A stretch of DNA of 32,666 nt from Akkermansia sp. (GCA_017398765.1 JAFQEY010000003.1:1-32666); one strand, 5' to 3'. Positions 1 to 7,860 are shown, counted from the first letter of the stretch. The notes: generated by a model not told the origin, from the sequence alone. Numbers and translations are program-made.

Positions 1-187
1 ACTCTATTATTGCTTGTTTACTCATTTTGAGTGACATGTGTATATGTTAGTGCCTGATTTATGAGGCATCCAGCTTTTCACGTGTCAGCCTAACTCGTGA
101 AAAGTGTCAGTTCGGTGACTGGATTTTTGAGGCAATGCGCTCCGGGTGTTATGGCATAAAGGATGCCGCTGAGACTTTCTTTTTGTC
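1..187. other. Intergenic DNA upstream of tRNA-Arg
   Basis: I see no credible gene here. The stretch holds one inverted repeat, CTTTTCACG at 74-82 against CGTGAAAAG at 96-104 (9 bp stem, 13-nt loop), followed by a weak 4-bp hairpin near 106-121 and a T run at 124-128. It could be the terminator of a gene lying left of the window or a regulatory palindrome; the sequence does not decide. Confidence 0.4.
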
Positions 188-216
188 TTGCCAAGGGCCT
201 TGGGAGGTGGTAGTAT
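188..216 (+). promoter_or_regulatory. Promoter of tRNA-Arg
   Basis: A -35 box TTGCCA (188-193) and a -10 box TAGTAT (211-216) are separated by 17 bp. The predicted transcription start lies about 7 bp before the mature tRNA at 230. Confidence 0.6.
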
Positions 217-229
217 AACGCCGCTTCCT

Positions 230-303
230 GCTCCGGTAGCTCAGTTGGATAGAGCACGAGCCTTCTAAGCTTGGGGTCCCGCGTTCGAGCCGCGGCCGGA
301 GCG
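230..303 (+). tRNA. tRNA-Arg, anticodon TCT
   Basis: A 74-nt cloverleaf folds by eye. The acceptor stem GCTCCGG pairs fully with CCGGAGC. The D arm has GCTC/GAGC, the anticodon stem CGAGC/GCTTG carries loop CTTCTAA with anticodon TCT (reads AGA), and the T arm is CCGCG-TTCGAGC-CGCGG. The discriminator base is G and CCA is not encoded. It has its own promoter just upstream and a strong hairpin terminator just downstream, so it looks like a single-gene transcript. Confidence 0.95.
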
Positions 304-313
304 CTTCAGGAAA

Positions 314-360
314 TAACCCGGTAATTCCGAATTGAGGGAATTACCGGGTTAATCATTTTT
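314..360. terminator. Bidirectional intrinsic terminator
   Basis: A perfect 15-bp stem (314-328 with 337-351) has an 8-nt loop. On the plus strand it is followed by a T run from 356 and would end the tRNA-Arg transcript. On the minus strand it is followed by TTATTT and lies just after the nitroreductase stop, so it probably serves both convergent units. Confidence 0.85.
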
Positions 361-386
361 TGCCCGTTTTCAGAGGGGAGTGCTTT

Positions 387-905
387 TTAAGCGTAGATGA
401 TGTAGTCTGCCTTACGGGGTTTGGGGGGGAATATGCCTCCGTCCTCATAGCCCAGAATACAGATGGCAACTCCTTTCATGTGGGGTGCCACACCCCAGGC
501 GGCTTTGAGTTCTTCGCCTTCCGGTGTCTCAAACATCTCCCGAGCACGGTTGATATAGCAGGAAGCAAGCCCGGCGGCGTGTGCGGCATTGAGCAGGTTG
601 CCCATAACCATGCATCCGTCGGCAAAGCCATTGGAATTTGTGCTATCATAGAATACGATGACAGCCGTAGGGGCCCCGTAGAAGGGATCACTTGTGGCAC
701 CCATAACGGCGGCGTTCATGACGGAGAGCCGATCGCGCAGGGATTTATCCTGAATGACGACCATTTGGGGGGATTGGGAACCGTGTCCGGTGGGAGCGTA
801 GGTTCCGGCTTCCAGCACGGCTTCCAGCTCCTCGCGGGTGATTTGTTCCGGTTTATATTTGCGGCAGCTGCGGCGTGTTTTAAGCGATTGGAGAATAGGG
901 TTCAT
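387..905 (-). CDS. Nitroreductase family protein
   Basis: A 172-residue protein of the nitroreductase family, FMN-dependent enzymes that reduce nitro or quinone-like substrates with NAD(P)H. The N-terminus shows the family's opening pattern: a helix, then TRRSCRKYKPEQITREELEA, then a GTYAPTGHGSQSPQ segment that normally contacts FMN. The C-terminal ILGYEDG is also typical. The substrate cannot be predicted. An in-frame TTG at 944 would add 13 residues, but a promoter (TTGACT, 17 bp, TACAAT) lies across that extension and ends 10 bp before the ATG at 905, so I take 905. The gene lies downstream of the alcohol dehydrogenase and ends at the shared terminator. Confidence 0.85.
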   Translation of the reverse strand: MNPILQSLKTRRSCRKYKPEQITREELEAVLEAGTYAPTGHGSQSPQMVVIQDKSLRDRLSVMNAAVMGATSDPFYGAPTAVIVFYDSTNSNGFADGCMVMGNLLNAAHAAGLASCYINRAREMFETPEGEELKAAWGVAPHMKGVAICILGYEDGGIFPPKPRKADYIIYA

Positions 906-915
906 ATCTTTGTGA

Positions 916-944
916 ATTGTAAAGGGGAAATAAAAGGAAGTCAA
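916..944 (-). promoter_or_regulatory. Promoter of the nitroreductase gene
   Basis: On the minus strand, TTGACT (944-939) and TACAAT (921-916) are 17 bp apart, and the -10 box ends 10 bp before the ATG at 905. The predicted 5' leader is only about 4 nt. Confidence 0.65.
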
Positions 945-956
945 CCCGGAACACTG

Positions 957-2150
957 TCAGATTGCTGCGATACAGGCGCGGTAGATGCTTTCACACTCAG
1001 CCGGGCAGATAGGGTGAATGCCGGGAAGGTGCGGATTCGCAGCACCACCTTTGAGAACACAGGCCGCGCGAGCCATGCCGGCAAAGTCTGCATTTGCCGG
1101 AATACCCAGTTCCTGCATGCTCTGGGGCAGCCCCAGCTCGCGGTACCAGGCGCGCAGCCGCCGTATACCTTCCCGTATGACACCGGGCGTGTTGCGGTTG
1201 GCGGGTACTCCCATGACATTGGTTGCCCATTGGGCGAATATTCCGGGGTTATGGGGAACCATTGCTTCCAGATAGGCCGGGACAATGACGGCGAGCCCGG
1301 CTCCGTGCGGAACATCGTACACGGCACTTAATTCGTGTTCCAGCGCATGGCAAGCCCAGCTCTGCTCACGCCCGACGCCGAGCAGGTTGTTGTGCGCGAT
1401 AGTCCCGCTGAGAGCCAGCTGTCCCCAGGCGCGGGTGTCGGACAAGTCCTCCTTCAGGCGGATGGCCTGCTGCATGATGGTGCGCATGGTAGCCTCACAG
1501 AGGGCATCTGAGAGCTCGGTGTCCGGCGTGTTGGAGAAGTAGCGTTCAAAAATGTGGCAGAGCATGTCTGCGGCTCCGTTAGCCATCTGATTAAGCGGCA
1601 GACTGAGGAAAAGGGTGGGGTCTACCACACTGAGCTGCGGGCGCAGGGCAGGGTGCCCGAAGCCGAGCTTTCTGGCGCAGCCATCGTGGGTCAATACGGT
1701 GTTGGGGCTGTTTTCACTGCCGGCCGCGGGCAGCGTGAGCACACATGCCACGGGAAGCGGCTCGGTGCGTAATTCCTCTTTCCGGGTGTAGAGCTTCCAT
1801 ACATCTCCGGGGTGGGGAACCCCCAGTGCTATGGCCTTGGCGGAATCAATAACGCTTCCTCCCCCCACGGCAAGGATGAATTTTATGTTTTCAGCCCGGC
1901 AAATGTCAATGCCTTGGTACACCAGTTCCACAGAGGGGTTGGGTTTAACCCCGCCCAGCTCACAGAACTCGATTCCGGCCTGGTTGAGAGCGTTGGTGAT
2001 GGTGGTGTATACTCCTGTTTTTTTCAGGCTGCCGCCCCCGTAGTGAAGCAGAACTTTGCCCGTGTAATGGCGGAGCAGGGTGCCGATGCGGCGGTGTTCT
2101 CCCTCTCCATAGATATAGCGGGTCGGATTGTGGTAATCAAATGAGAGCAT
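957..2150 (-). CDS. Iron-containing alcohol dehydrogenase (butanol dehydrogenase-like)
   Basis: A 397-residue group III (metal-dependent) alcohol dehydrogenase that interconverts aldehydes or ketones and alcohols with NAD(P)H in the cytoplasm. The opening FDYHNPTRYIYGEG is characteristic of the BdhA/YqhD branch. The nucleotide-binding GGGS is at residues 97-99 and the following residue. Likely metal ligands are Asp195, His199, His268 and His282, the last in PHGAGLA. The length is normal for the family. The gene has its own promoter with a -10 box six bases before the ATG, so the mRNA is predicted to be leaderless. The nitroreductase gene follows 51 bp downstream with its own promoter. The physiological substrate is unknown. 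Confidence 0.9.
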   Translation of the reverse strand: MLSFDYHNPTRYIYGEGEHRRIGTLLRHYTGKVLLHYGGGSLKKTGVYTTITNALNQAGIEFCELGGVKPNPSVELVYQGIDICRAENIKFILAVGGGSVIDSAKAIALGVPHPGDVWKLYTRKEELRTEPLPVACVLTLPAAGSENSPNTVLTHDGCARKLGFGHPALRPQLSVVDPTLFLSLPLNQMANGAADMLCHIFERYFSNTPDTELSDALCEATMRTIMQQAIRLKEDLSDTRAWGQLALSGTIAHNNLLGVGREQSWACHALEHELSAVYDVPHGAGLAVIVPAYLEAMVPHNPGIFAQWATNVMGVPANRNTPGVIREGIRRLRAWYRELGLPQSMQELGIPANADFAGMARAACVLKGGAANPHLPGIHPICPAECESIYRACIAAI

Positions 2151-2156
2151 GCCCGC

Positions 2157-2185
2157 ATTCTGACACAGTATTCATACCACCGCAA
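2157..2185 (-). promoter_or_regulatory. Leaderless-type promoter of the alcohol dehydrogenase gene
   Basis: On the minus strand, TTGCGG (2185-2180), 17 bp, then CAGAAT (2162-2157). Six bases separate the -10 box from the ATG at 2150, so transcription should start at or within a base of the start codon. Confidence 0.6.
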
Positions 2186-2273
2186 GACAAAACAGCGTGC
2201 ATTGCTCTATTTACGCATACGTACCATATATTTTAGAGCAGATTTTGCAGGCGATGAACTGAATGCAATCTAC

Positions 2274-2301
2274 TTGACTCTTTCGGTTGCAGGTGTATAA
2301 T
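2274..2301 (+). promoter_or_regulatory. Leaderless-type promoter of the LpxR-like gene
   Basis: TTGACT (2274-2279), 16 bp, then a perfect TATAAT (2296-2301), with TG directly before it. The ATG at 2308 is six bases downstream of the -10 box, where the transcript should begin. Confidence 0.75.
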
Positions 2302-2307
2302 CAGCGC

Positions 2308-3279
2308 ATGAGCGCAATACCTTGGGTGACCATGTTGGTGGCTTCTGTCGCAGCGGATTATACGAACCCGATTCCCGCTGCGAGCGAACTTGGTTATCGT
2401 GCGGAGCCAAAGCACCATTTCCGGGTAGAGTTTGAAAATGATTCTGCATTCGGGGAGGACCGCAACTATAGCCATGGTACGCGGTTTGACTATGCTCAGC
2501 AGATTGTTCCTGATCATTACTGGGGAATCAGTCTGACGCAGAATATATACACCCCGGAGACTCATACGGACGGTCGGGTCTGGGGGCAGCACCCCTACGC
2601 CGGTTATTTGGCAATTGGCGGGGCATACATGTACAGGGGGGAGTGTGTGGGAACCTCTCTGGAGCTGCAGCTAGGCGTGACTGGTAAACCCTCTTTTGCA
2701 GAGAATTCTCAGTGGTTGGTGCATGAGTTGGGAAAGATGAAACAGTGGGATGGCTGGGGGGATCAGATACCGGCTGAGCCAACTCTGCAGCTTTCTGCGC
2801 GTCAGGATTGGCGGCTGCCTTTCTGTGAGTCGGAAAGTAAAGGCGGCTTTCAGACAGATGGCATGATTTTCACCCGTGAGTCCTTGGGAACCGTGGCTGT
2901 TTCCGGGGGGGCCGGTATTGTGCTGCGCTGGGGACAGAACCTGCCGGGGGCCATGCAGGTGACCGGAAGCCACGCTGCGGATTATAGCGTCGGGCTGTTG
3001 CGGAAGCCCTCTTATGACCCGGCTCGCATGTCCTGGTTTGTGGTGGGCAGTGTGTATGGTGAATATGTGGCGCGGGATATGTTTATAGAGGGTGGCGTCT
3101 TCCATGATTTTGAGCAGACATGCAGCCGCAAGCCCTGGCAGGCAGAGATGCAGCTGGGAGTCGGCCTTGTGTATGAGGGAATTCAGTACTATGCCGGTGC
3201 CGTGTGGCATACGGTGGAGTACAGAACACAGGATCACCACTCGCTGTTTGGTACGTTTGCAATATCTTGGCATTGGTAA
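2308..3279 (+). CDS. LpxR-like lipid A 3'-O-deacylase family protein (DUF2219)
   Basis: A 323-residue predicted outer-membrane beta-barrel of the LpxR family, close to the length of Salmonella LpxR, which removes the 3'-acyloxyacyl chain from lipid A. The hallmark block FENDSAFGEDRNYSHGTRFDY near residue 43 matches the family's END...D..Y..G pattern, and the YTPETHTDGRVWGQHPYAGY block matches the second conserved region. The C-terminus ends in aromatic residues (FAISWHW), as expected for a barrel protein. The short N-terminal hydrophobic stretch could be a signal peptide but lacks basic residues. A TTG at 2287 lies inside the promoter, so the ATG at 2308 is chosen. The next gene starts 9 bp downstream. 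Catalytic activity is inferred only from the family. Confidence 0.8.
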   Translation: MSAIPWVTMLVASVAADYTNPIPAASELGYRAEPKHHFRVEFENDSAFGEDRNYSHGTRFDYAQQIVPDHYWGISLTQNIYTPETHTDGRVWGQHPYAGYLAIGGAYMYRGECVGTSLELQLGVTGKPSFAENSQWLVHELGKMKQWDGWGDQIPAEPTLQLSARQDWRLPFCESESKGGFQTDGMIFTRESLGTVAVSGGAGIVLRWGQNLPGAMQVTGSHAADYSVGLLRKPSYDPARMSWFVVGSVYGEYVARDMFIEGGVFHDFEQTCSRKPWQAEMQLGVGLVYEGIQYYAGAVWHTVEYRTQDHHSLFGTFAISWHW

Positions 3280-3288
3280 CACCGGGAG

Positions 3289-4356
3289 ATGATGAACTTT
3301 TATACTAAGGCGGCAATCATGGCGGTCGGGGCCGCCTGTGTTCTTCTGCTGGCCGGGGGATTTCCGCTGATGGGGGCTCCTGCCGTGTACCGGGGCGGGG
3401 CGATGCTGCTGCTGGGGTTGGTAAGTGCGCTGTTGAGTTTGTGTGGGGCGTGGCGTATCGCTTCCGGTCAGCGTTTGCGCTTGGTTTTCGGGCTTCTTTT
3501 TTTGTTTTTCTCGGTCATCGGGCTGGTGATGCTGTGGCAGTACAGCGCACAGGGAATCAAGTTTGCGGAACAAGGCGGGCCGTTGTGGATGGGCGCACTG
3601 GCGATGTTCTGTACGGCTCTTTCCGGGGCGGTGTTTTTTGCCGTGTTCGGGTATCTGACCAAGCGGGTGATGACACGCCGCCTGTGGCTGGCCGGTATTC
3701 ACGCCTCACTGGTGCTGTTGACCATTGGGGTGTACGTGGATTATAAGTATGAAGAGCGGTACCGCTTGATTCTGCCGGCAGATGGCAGCGTTTCTACAGA
3801 TGCAGTGCAGCTGCCGGAGGGGGGGCGGGTACCTCTGGGCTTTTCATTTGCGGTGGAGTCGTTCAGCGTAGCCCATTATGATGATGAGAGTTACACTCTT
3901 TATACCCTGGAAGAGGGGCGTCCCGTGCGCCCCATTCAGCCGGAGCTGCAGGGGGATATGCTGGTGGCGGGCAAGGAACGCTGGAATAAAAATCTGTTGA
4001 AAACAGCACCCGGTATGCCGCAGCCTTTTTATCTTGTACCGGGAAATCCCCAGCGTGTTATCCTGCGCAATCCCCCGGTGGTGAAAGACTACTGTGCGCA
4101 CTGTCTGGTGAATACAGATTACCGTGGCCGCCCCGAGCAGCGCAGAGAGCAGCTGCGGGTGAATGAGCCCATCTCCTGCAAGGGCTGGCTCCTGTCTCTG
4201 GAGTCGTATGAATTACACCATGGCAGAACCCTGGTCCGCGTGCAGGCGCGCCGTGCGCCCGGGCGTATAGCTGCGCTGAGCGGCATGGTAGGCATCATCA
4301 TCTGCACCGCCTGTTGGTGTTGGTGGAACAAGGAAGAAGAGGAGGCTCTGACATGA
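3289..4356 (+). CDS. ResB/CcsB-like cytochrome c biogenesis protein
   Basis: A 355-residue membrane protein that best fits the ResB/CcsB component of System II cytochrome c maturation, which works with CcsA/ResC to deliver haem to apocytochromes outside the cytoplasmic membrane. Four hydrophobic segments lie in the first 150 residues. A long soluble domain (about 155-320) contains LPEGGRVPLGFSFAVESF and other ResB-like beta segments. One membrane helix lies near the C-terminus and ends in an acidic tail. GGGAG-like Shine-Dalgarno sequence GGGAG (3284-3288) precedes two successive ATGs (3289 and 3292); the second has the better spacing. The stop overlaps the start of the CcsA gene (ATGA), which supports the assignment because the protein itself is divergent. 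Confidence 0.75.
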   Translation: MMNFYTKAAIMAVGAACVLLLAGGFPLMGAPAVYRGGAMLLLGLVSALLSLCGAWRIASGQRLRLVFGLLFLFFSVIGLVMLWQYSAQGIKFAEQGGPLWMGALAMFCTALSGAVFFAVFGYLTKRVMTRRLWLAGIHASLVLLTIGVYVDYKYEERYRLILPADGSVSTDAVQLPEGGRVPLGFSFAVESFSVAHYDDESYTLYTLEEGRPVRPIQPELQGDMLVAGKERWNKNLLKTAPGMPQPFYLVPGNPQRVILRNPPVVKDYCAHCLVNTDYRGRPEQRREQLRVNEPISCKGWLLSLESYELHHGRTLVRVQARRAPGRIAALSGMVGIIICTACWCWWNKEEEEALT

Positions 4357-5117
4357 GTTATTTGATATACACGCTGACCTCCCTGGCATTGCTTTTTGCC
4401 TTGGGAACAATAGGTCTGCATATTGCCGGACATGAGCCCGCCGCGCGCCGTTGTCACAAGGCGGTGTGGTATTTGGCGGCAGGCCTTTTTGTGGCAGACT
4501 GGGTTTTGGCTCAGGCCCCGCCCTTTGGCAATATGCGGCACGTGTTGGCATTCTTTCCCCTGGTCATGTATCCGGCATCTGTGTATCTGCGGCGTTACCG
4601 CAGCTTGAGTGCGGACGGCTGGCTGGCGGCAGCCTCTGCCGCCGCTCTTATCGGCGCGCTTTGCATGCCGCTGCAGGCAACATGGCGGCAGATGCCGGCT
4701 CTGCAATCTCCCTGGTTCGCACCGCACGTGATTTCCTATGTCCTTGCATACGGCCTCCTGACCGTGGCTGCGCTGATGGTGCTTATCCACCCGCTGCGCG
4801 GCGGTGAATCGATCCGCCGCACCCAAAACGCCGGGGCCTTGGTGCGTCTGGCATTCCCCTTCATGACATTTGGTCTGTGGAGCGGGGCACTTTGGGCAGA
4901 TGCCGCGTGGGGGGCGTACTGGTCGTGGGACATCAAGGAAGTATGGGCACTCATCACCTGGGGCATTTACATCATCTATTTTCACGTGGAGCGGCATGCC
5001 GCATTTGCCACGTGGCTTCGCCCGCTGTTGCTGCTGGGCTTTGCCGCAGTGCTGGTTACATTCTTCGTCGTGAACCTTCTGCCGAATATTCAGTCTCTGC
5101 ACAGCTACGCCCAGTGA
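4353..5117 (+). CDS. ccsA: CcsA/ResC-like cytochrome c assembly protein
   Basis: A 254-residue polytopic membrane protein of the CcmC/CcmF/CcsA haem-handling family. The diagnostic tryptophan-rich WWD-type motif is present as WGAYWSWDIKEVWALITW, at about residues 186-203, and is followed by another membrane segment. His residues flank it (PHVISY upstream and FHVERH downstream) and are candidates for haem ligands. The start ATG at 4353 overlaps the CcsB stop by four bases, so the two proteins are almost certainly translated together. A start at 4314 would push 39 bases into the CcsB gene without need. No clear terminator follows; 5118-5185 holds only a weak 4-bp hairpin. Confidence 0.9.
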   Translation: MSYLIYTLTSLALLFALGTIGLHIAGHEPAARRCHKAVWYLAAGLFVADWVLAQAPPFGNMRHVLAFFPLVMYPASVYLRRYRSLSADGWLAAASAAALIGALCMPLQATWRQMPALQSPWFAPHVISYVLAYGLLTVAALMVLIHPLRGGESIRRTQNAGALVRLAFPFMTFGLWSGALWADAAWGAYWSWDIKEVWALITWGIYIIYFHVERHAAFATWLRPLLLLGFAAVLVTFFVVNLLPNIQSLHSYAQ

Positions 5118-5185
5118 TTCGGTGCTGCCTTGCGCAGTAATGCTTAAAATTTTTGAGTGGGGGGGGAGAAGAGAATCAGCGAAAC

Positions 5186-5584
5186 TTACTGCTTTGAGCC
5201 GCGGTAGGAGCCTTTATCGTCGTAGTAGCGCGTGTTGCCGCCGGATTGAGAAGCAGAGCCGCGGTAGGAGCCTCTTTCATCGTAGTAGCGCGTGTTGCCG
5301 CCGGATTGGGAGGCAGAGCCGCGGTAGGAGCCCCGGGCATCGTAGTAGCGCGTGGTGCCGCCGGATTCTGAGGAGGAGCCTTGGTAGGAGCCCCGGGCAT
5401 CATAATATCTGGTGGTGTTGCCGGACTTTTCGGCAGTGCCGATGAGGCGACCGGAGGCATCATAATACCTGGTGGTGTTGCCGGAGGTTCGGGCAGAGCC
5501 ACTGAAGCTGCCGTTCGGTCCGTAGAACTGCTCTGCTGCTGCCACCCCACATACCAGGGTGAGCAAAATGATTGTACTTTTCAT
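5186..5584 (-). CDS. Secreted protein made of 20-residue tandem repeats
   Basis: A 132-residue protein with a signal peptide (residues 1 to about 17, ending GVAAAE). The rest is built of a 20-residue unit of the type SGNTTRYYDARGSYRGSASQ. RYYD recurs at residues 39, 59, 79, 99 and 119, and a first half-unit (FYGPNGSFSGS) comes before them. The pattern recalls YD-type repeats, but no enzymatic domain is present and I do not recognise a function. The last units are nearly identical at the DNA level, which suggests recent expansion. The gene starts 8 bp after the xseA stop and is probably the last gene of that transcript. It is likely periplasmic or surface-exposed. Confidence 0.75.
   Translation of the reverse strand: MKSTIILLTLVCGVAAAEQFYGPNGSFSGSARTSGNTTRYYDASGRLIGTAEKSGNTTRYYDARGSYQGSSSESGGTTRYYDARGSYRGSASQSGGNTRYYDERGSYRGSASQSGGNTRYYDDKGSYRGSKQ
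5189..5485 (-). repeat. 60-bp in-frame tandem repeats (about five copies)
   Basis: The coding sequence repeats with a period of exactly 60 bp. On the plus strand, AGCCGCGGTAGGAGCC recurs at about 5199, 5259 and 5319. Copies nearest the C-terminus are most alike; those nearer the N-terminus have diverged. Confidence 0.85.
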
Positions 5585-5592
5585 GGTGGTGG

Positions 5593-6927
5593 TTACGTGA
5601 TGATTCGGGAAACGGTTGCGGAGACTTCTCCTTTTGCCAGGCGGATACTCAGCTCGTCTCCCGGGCTGAGTTCAGCAGCGTTGCAAGCCAGCTTACCGGC
5701 CGGTGTCCGCACCAGCGCAAACCCGCGGTCAAGCGCATGCTGAGGGCTGGCAGCGGTGAGCCGGGCTTCCAGCGTGTCCAGCTTGGCATGAGCGTGTTGC
5801 AGGCGCGCGGCAAGACTGCGGAGCAGAGCCTGATGAGCTGCGGTGAGCCTTTTGTCAGTGACAGAAAGCGCGCGCTGCACCATGCGGGGGGAAAGGTGAG
5901 CCTCTGCGGTATTGAGCTTTTCATGGGCCTGCCGGAGGCGTTGCCGGGCAGCGAGGCCAAGCTCATCTGCCAGGGTATCGAGCTTTTGTTGGAAAGGGGC
6001 GAGTATTTCTGCGGGGCGGCTCAGCTTTCCCTGTGCCGCAGACTTCAGGCGCAGTCTCGCCATTTGGAGACTCTGCATCAGGCGTTGCTTTAGCCGGTGT
6101 TCCGTATCTGCCAGCCGTGCCAGCAATTCGGCTGCATCCGGCGTGGTCAGCTCTATGGCCGCCGTGGGGGTGGGGGCCCGCAGGTCTGCCACAAAGTCTG
6201 CAATGGTAAAATCCGTCTCATGCCCCACGGCGGAGACTACGGGTATAGGGCAGGCTGCGATGGCGCGAGCCAGCACCTCCTCATTGAAGCACCACAAATC
6301 TTCCGGGGAGCCGCCACCCCGTGCCAGTATCAGATAATCTGTGCGGGGAAGTCCGTTTTTCTCCGGTTGTCCCAGTTTCCTGATAGCCTGCGCGAGCCCA
6401 TATTCTGCACCTTTGCCCTGTACCTGAACCGGGTAGAGGTAGACCTGCATCCACGGTGCGCGCTGTTGCAGGCGGTGGCGCATGTCCTGAATGACTGCGC
6501 CCGTGGGGGAGGTGATGAGAGCCACGCTCTGCGGGAATCGGGGCAGGCGGCGTTTGCGTGCGGTGTCAAACAGTCCCTCTGCCAAAAGACGTTGCTTGAG
6601 TGCCTCAAACTGCTGCTGCAGGGTTCCCTGTCCTGCTTCTTTTACCCGCTCCACGATAAACTGGAGTGCTCCGCGACCTTCCCAAACGGTGGCTTTGCCA
6701 TACAGCTCCACCAGCATGCCCTCCCGCAGGCGCACGCGCAAACTGCGTGCGCGGAAAGCATACATGGCGCACTGCAGCTGGGAGTGCGCATCTTTGAGTG
6801 TGAAGTAGATGTGACCGCTGGCGGCCGCCTTGCAAGAGCCTATCTCGCCAATCACGCTCTGCTCACCCACCTGAATCTCAACGGCGTGTTTAAGGCGGGT
6901 TACCAGTTCTGTGACGCTCTGAGGCAT
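5593..6927 (-). CDS. xseA: Exodeoxyribonuclease VII large subunit
   Basis: A 444-residue XseA, the catalytic subunit of exonuclease VII, which degrades single-stranded DNA from both ends into short oligonucleotides. Residues 1 to about 100 form the OB-fold DNA-binding domain (IGEIGSCKAAASGHIYFTLKD). The catalytic core contains VALITSPTGAVIQDM, ARGGGSPEDLWCFNEE and SAVGHETDFTIADFVADLRA. A long coiled-coil region rich in Ala, Arg and Gln follows (about 275-400), then a C-terminal segment beginning DRGFALVRTPAG. The length matches the family. The gene starts 9 bp after the HTH-like gene upstream. The small subunit gene xseB is not in the window. Confidence 0.97.
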   Translation of the reverse strand: MPQSVTELVTRLKHAVEIQVGEQSVIGEIGSCKAAASGHIYFTLKDAHSQLQCAMYAFRARSLRVRLREGMLVELYGKATVWEGRGALQFIVERVKEAGQGTLQQQFEALKQRLLAEGLFDTARKRRLPRFPQSVALITSPTGAVIQDMRHRLQQRAPWMQVYLYPVQVQGKGAEYGLAQAIRKLGQPEKNGLPRTDYLILARGGGSPEDLWCFNEEVLARAIAACPIPVVSAVGHETDFTIADFVADLRAPTPTAAIELTTPDAAELLARLADTEHRLKQRLMQSLQMARLRLKSAAQGKLSRPAEILAPFQQKLDTLADELGLAARQRLRQAHEKLNTAEAHLSPRMVQRALSVTDKRLTAAHQALLRSLAARLQHAHAKLDTLEARLTAASPQHALDRGFALVRTPAGKLACNAAELSPGDELSIRLAKGEVSATVSRIIT

Positions 6928-6936
6928 AGAGCAGGG

Positions 6937-7275
6937 TTACTTTTTCGCGGCTCTTGCCTGAAGCAGGGCAATGTTGGGGTCAACCCATTCCGGGGCATAC
7001 CCCTTGGCGTAGGTGAAGAGATCGCGGTGGATGTATTCGTAGTAACTTTCCTTTTCCTCATCGCTCAGACCGTTCCAGATACAGATATTGAGCGTGCGGG
7101 CCACCTTTTGCATCATCTTGAGGGTGAGCTGCCGCCCCTGCCTGGCTTTCTGCACCTGCTTGTGGGTGAGCTGCTCAATGGAGGAGGTGACCAAATCATG
7201 ATTATCCAGCCCCCATCGCTGCATGATGTCATCAAGCCGCTGCGGGCCGTGGTTGCGTTCGTTTTCTTCGTTCAT
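6937..7275 (-). CDS. Small HTH-like protein of unknown function
   Basis: A 112-residue soluble protein. Residues about 12-62 resemble an XRE-like helix-turn-helix region (DIMQRWGLDNHDLV, then LTHKQVQKARQGRQLTLKMM, then QKVARTLN). Residues 63-112 are acidic and aromatic, with WNGLSDEEKESYYEYI. It could be a DNA-binding regulator, but the match is by eye only. It sits 48 bp after the NlpC/P60 lipoprotein gene and 9 bp before xseA, on the same strand, so it is probably in one operon with both. I see no promoter of its own. Confidence 0.65.
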   Translation of the reverse strand: MNEENERNHGPQRLDDIMQRWGLDNHDLVTSSIEQLTHKQVQKARQGRQLTLKMMQKVARTLNICIWNGLSDEEKESYYEYIHRDLFTYAKGYAPEWVDPNIALLQARAAKK

Positions 7276-7323
7276 CTTTAAGGATAATGTGGTGTGAATG
7301 TGGCGTGCCGCCGGGAAAATTCA

Positions 7324-7860
7324 TCAATAGCCGGGGAGTCGGCGCACGTAGAACCCGCCGCAGGGGCGGCTTTTGGTGTACCAGCGCGGCCCGACACCGC
7401 GCCCGCTGCCGGTGGTGTCAAAGCGCATGCCGGCAATCATCATGAACACATGCCCCCGCTTGGCGTACACGGTAATCCATTTCCCGAATCCCGGGCGACC
7501 CCAGCGCAGGAAATAGCCGGACACGGGCTGCCGCCCCTGGCGGAGCATGCCGGCTTCCCGCAGCACAAAAGCCACACTGCCGGAGCAATCGTATGCGGTA
7601 TCATGGTGCCGACCGTGACCGCCGCCCAGCCGATAGGGACGCCCCACTATTTTGTTGGCCGCCATGATGGCTTTTTTGACTCGTGCCGGGGCATGGCGGG
7701 GGATGGTTGCCTTGCCGCTGGGGAGAAGTCTCGGGGTGTAGCCCGCCCGGTACACGTACTTGGGGGTGCGTGCAGAAGCCCCTTGCCGATACCGCTGCTG
7801 CTGGCATCCTGTCAGCAGCAGTATGAGGAGCAGAAGAATGGATGTGATGTAGCGGTACAT
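7324..7860 (-). CDS. NlpC/P60-type cell-wall peptidase lipoprotein
   Basis: A 178-residue lipoprotein. The signal peptide ends in lipobox LTGC, with Cys19 as the likely lipidated residue. The mature part is a compact NlpC/P60-like domain: a helix ending KIVGRPYRLGG, the catalytic cysteine in YDCSGSV (Cys92), and the catalytic histidine in KRGHVFMMI (His137). Such enzymes usually cut peptide bonds in peptidoglycan stems. The C-terminal part (RWYTKSRPCGGFYVRRLPGY) is the usual end of this subgroup. The promoter TTGCAA, 16 bp, TAGAAT lies 22 bp upstream of the ATG and may drive the whole run through xseA. Confidence 0.85.
   Translation of the reverse strand: MYRYITSILLLLILLLTGCQQQRYRQGASARTPKYVYRAGYTPRLLPSGKATIPRHAPARVKKAIMAANKIVGRPYRLGGGHGRHHDTAYDCSGSVAFVLREAGMLRQGRQPVSGYFLRWGRPGFGKWITVYAKRGHVFMMIAGMRFDTTGSGRGVGPRWYTKSRPCGGFYVRRLPGY

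Noticed and set aside
230..303. tRNA-Arg as an integration site for the recombinase at 23907
   Set aside because: No repeat of the tRNA 3' end occurs near the recombinase, which lies 23 kb away among ordinary chromosomal genes.
2671..3702. Minus-strand open frame opposite LpxR-like and CcsB genes
   Set aside because: Proline, glutamine and histidine-rich sequence with no recognisable fold. The plus strand has two coherent families.
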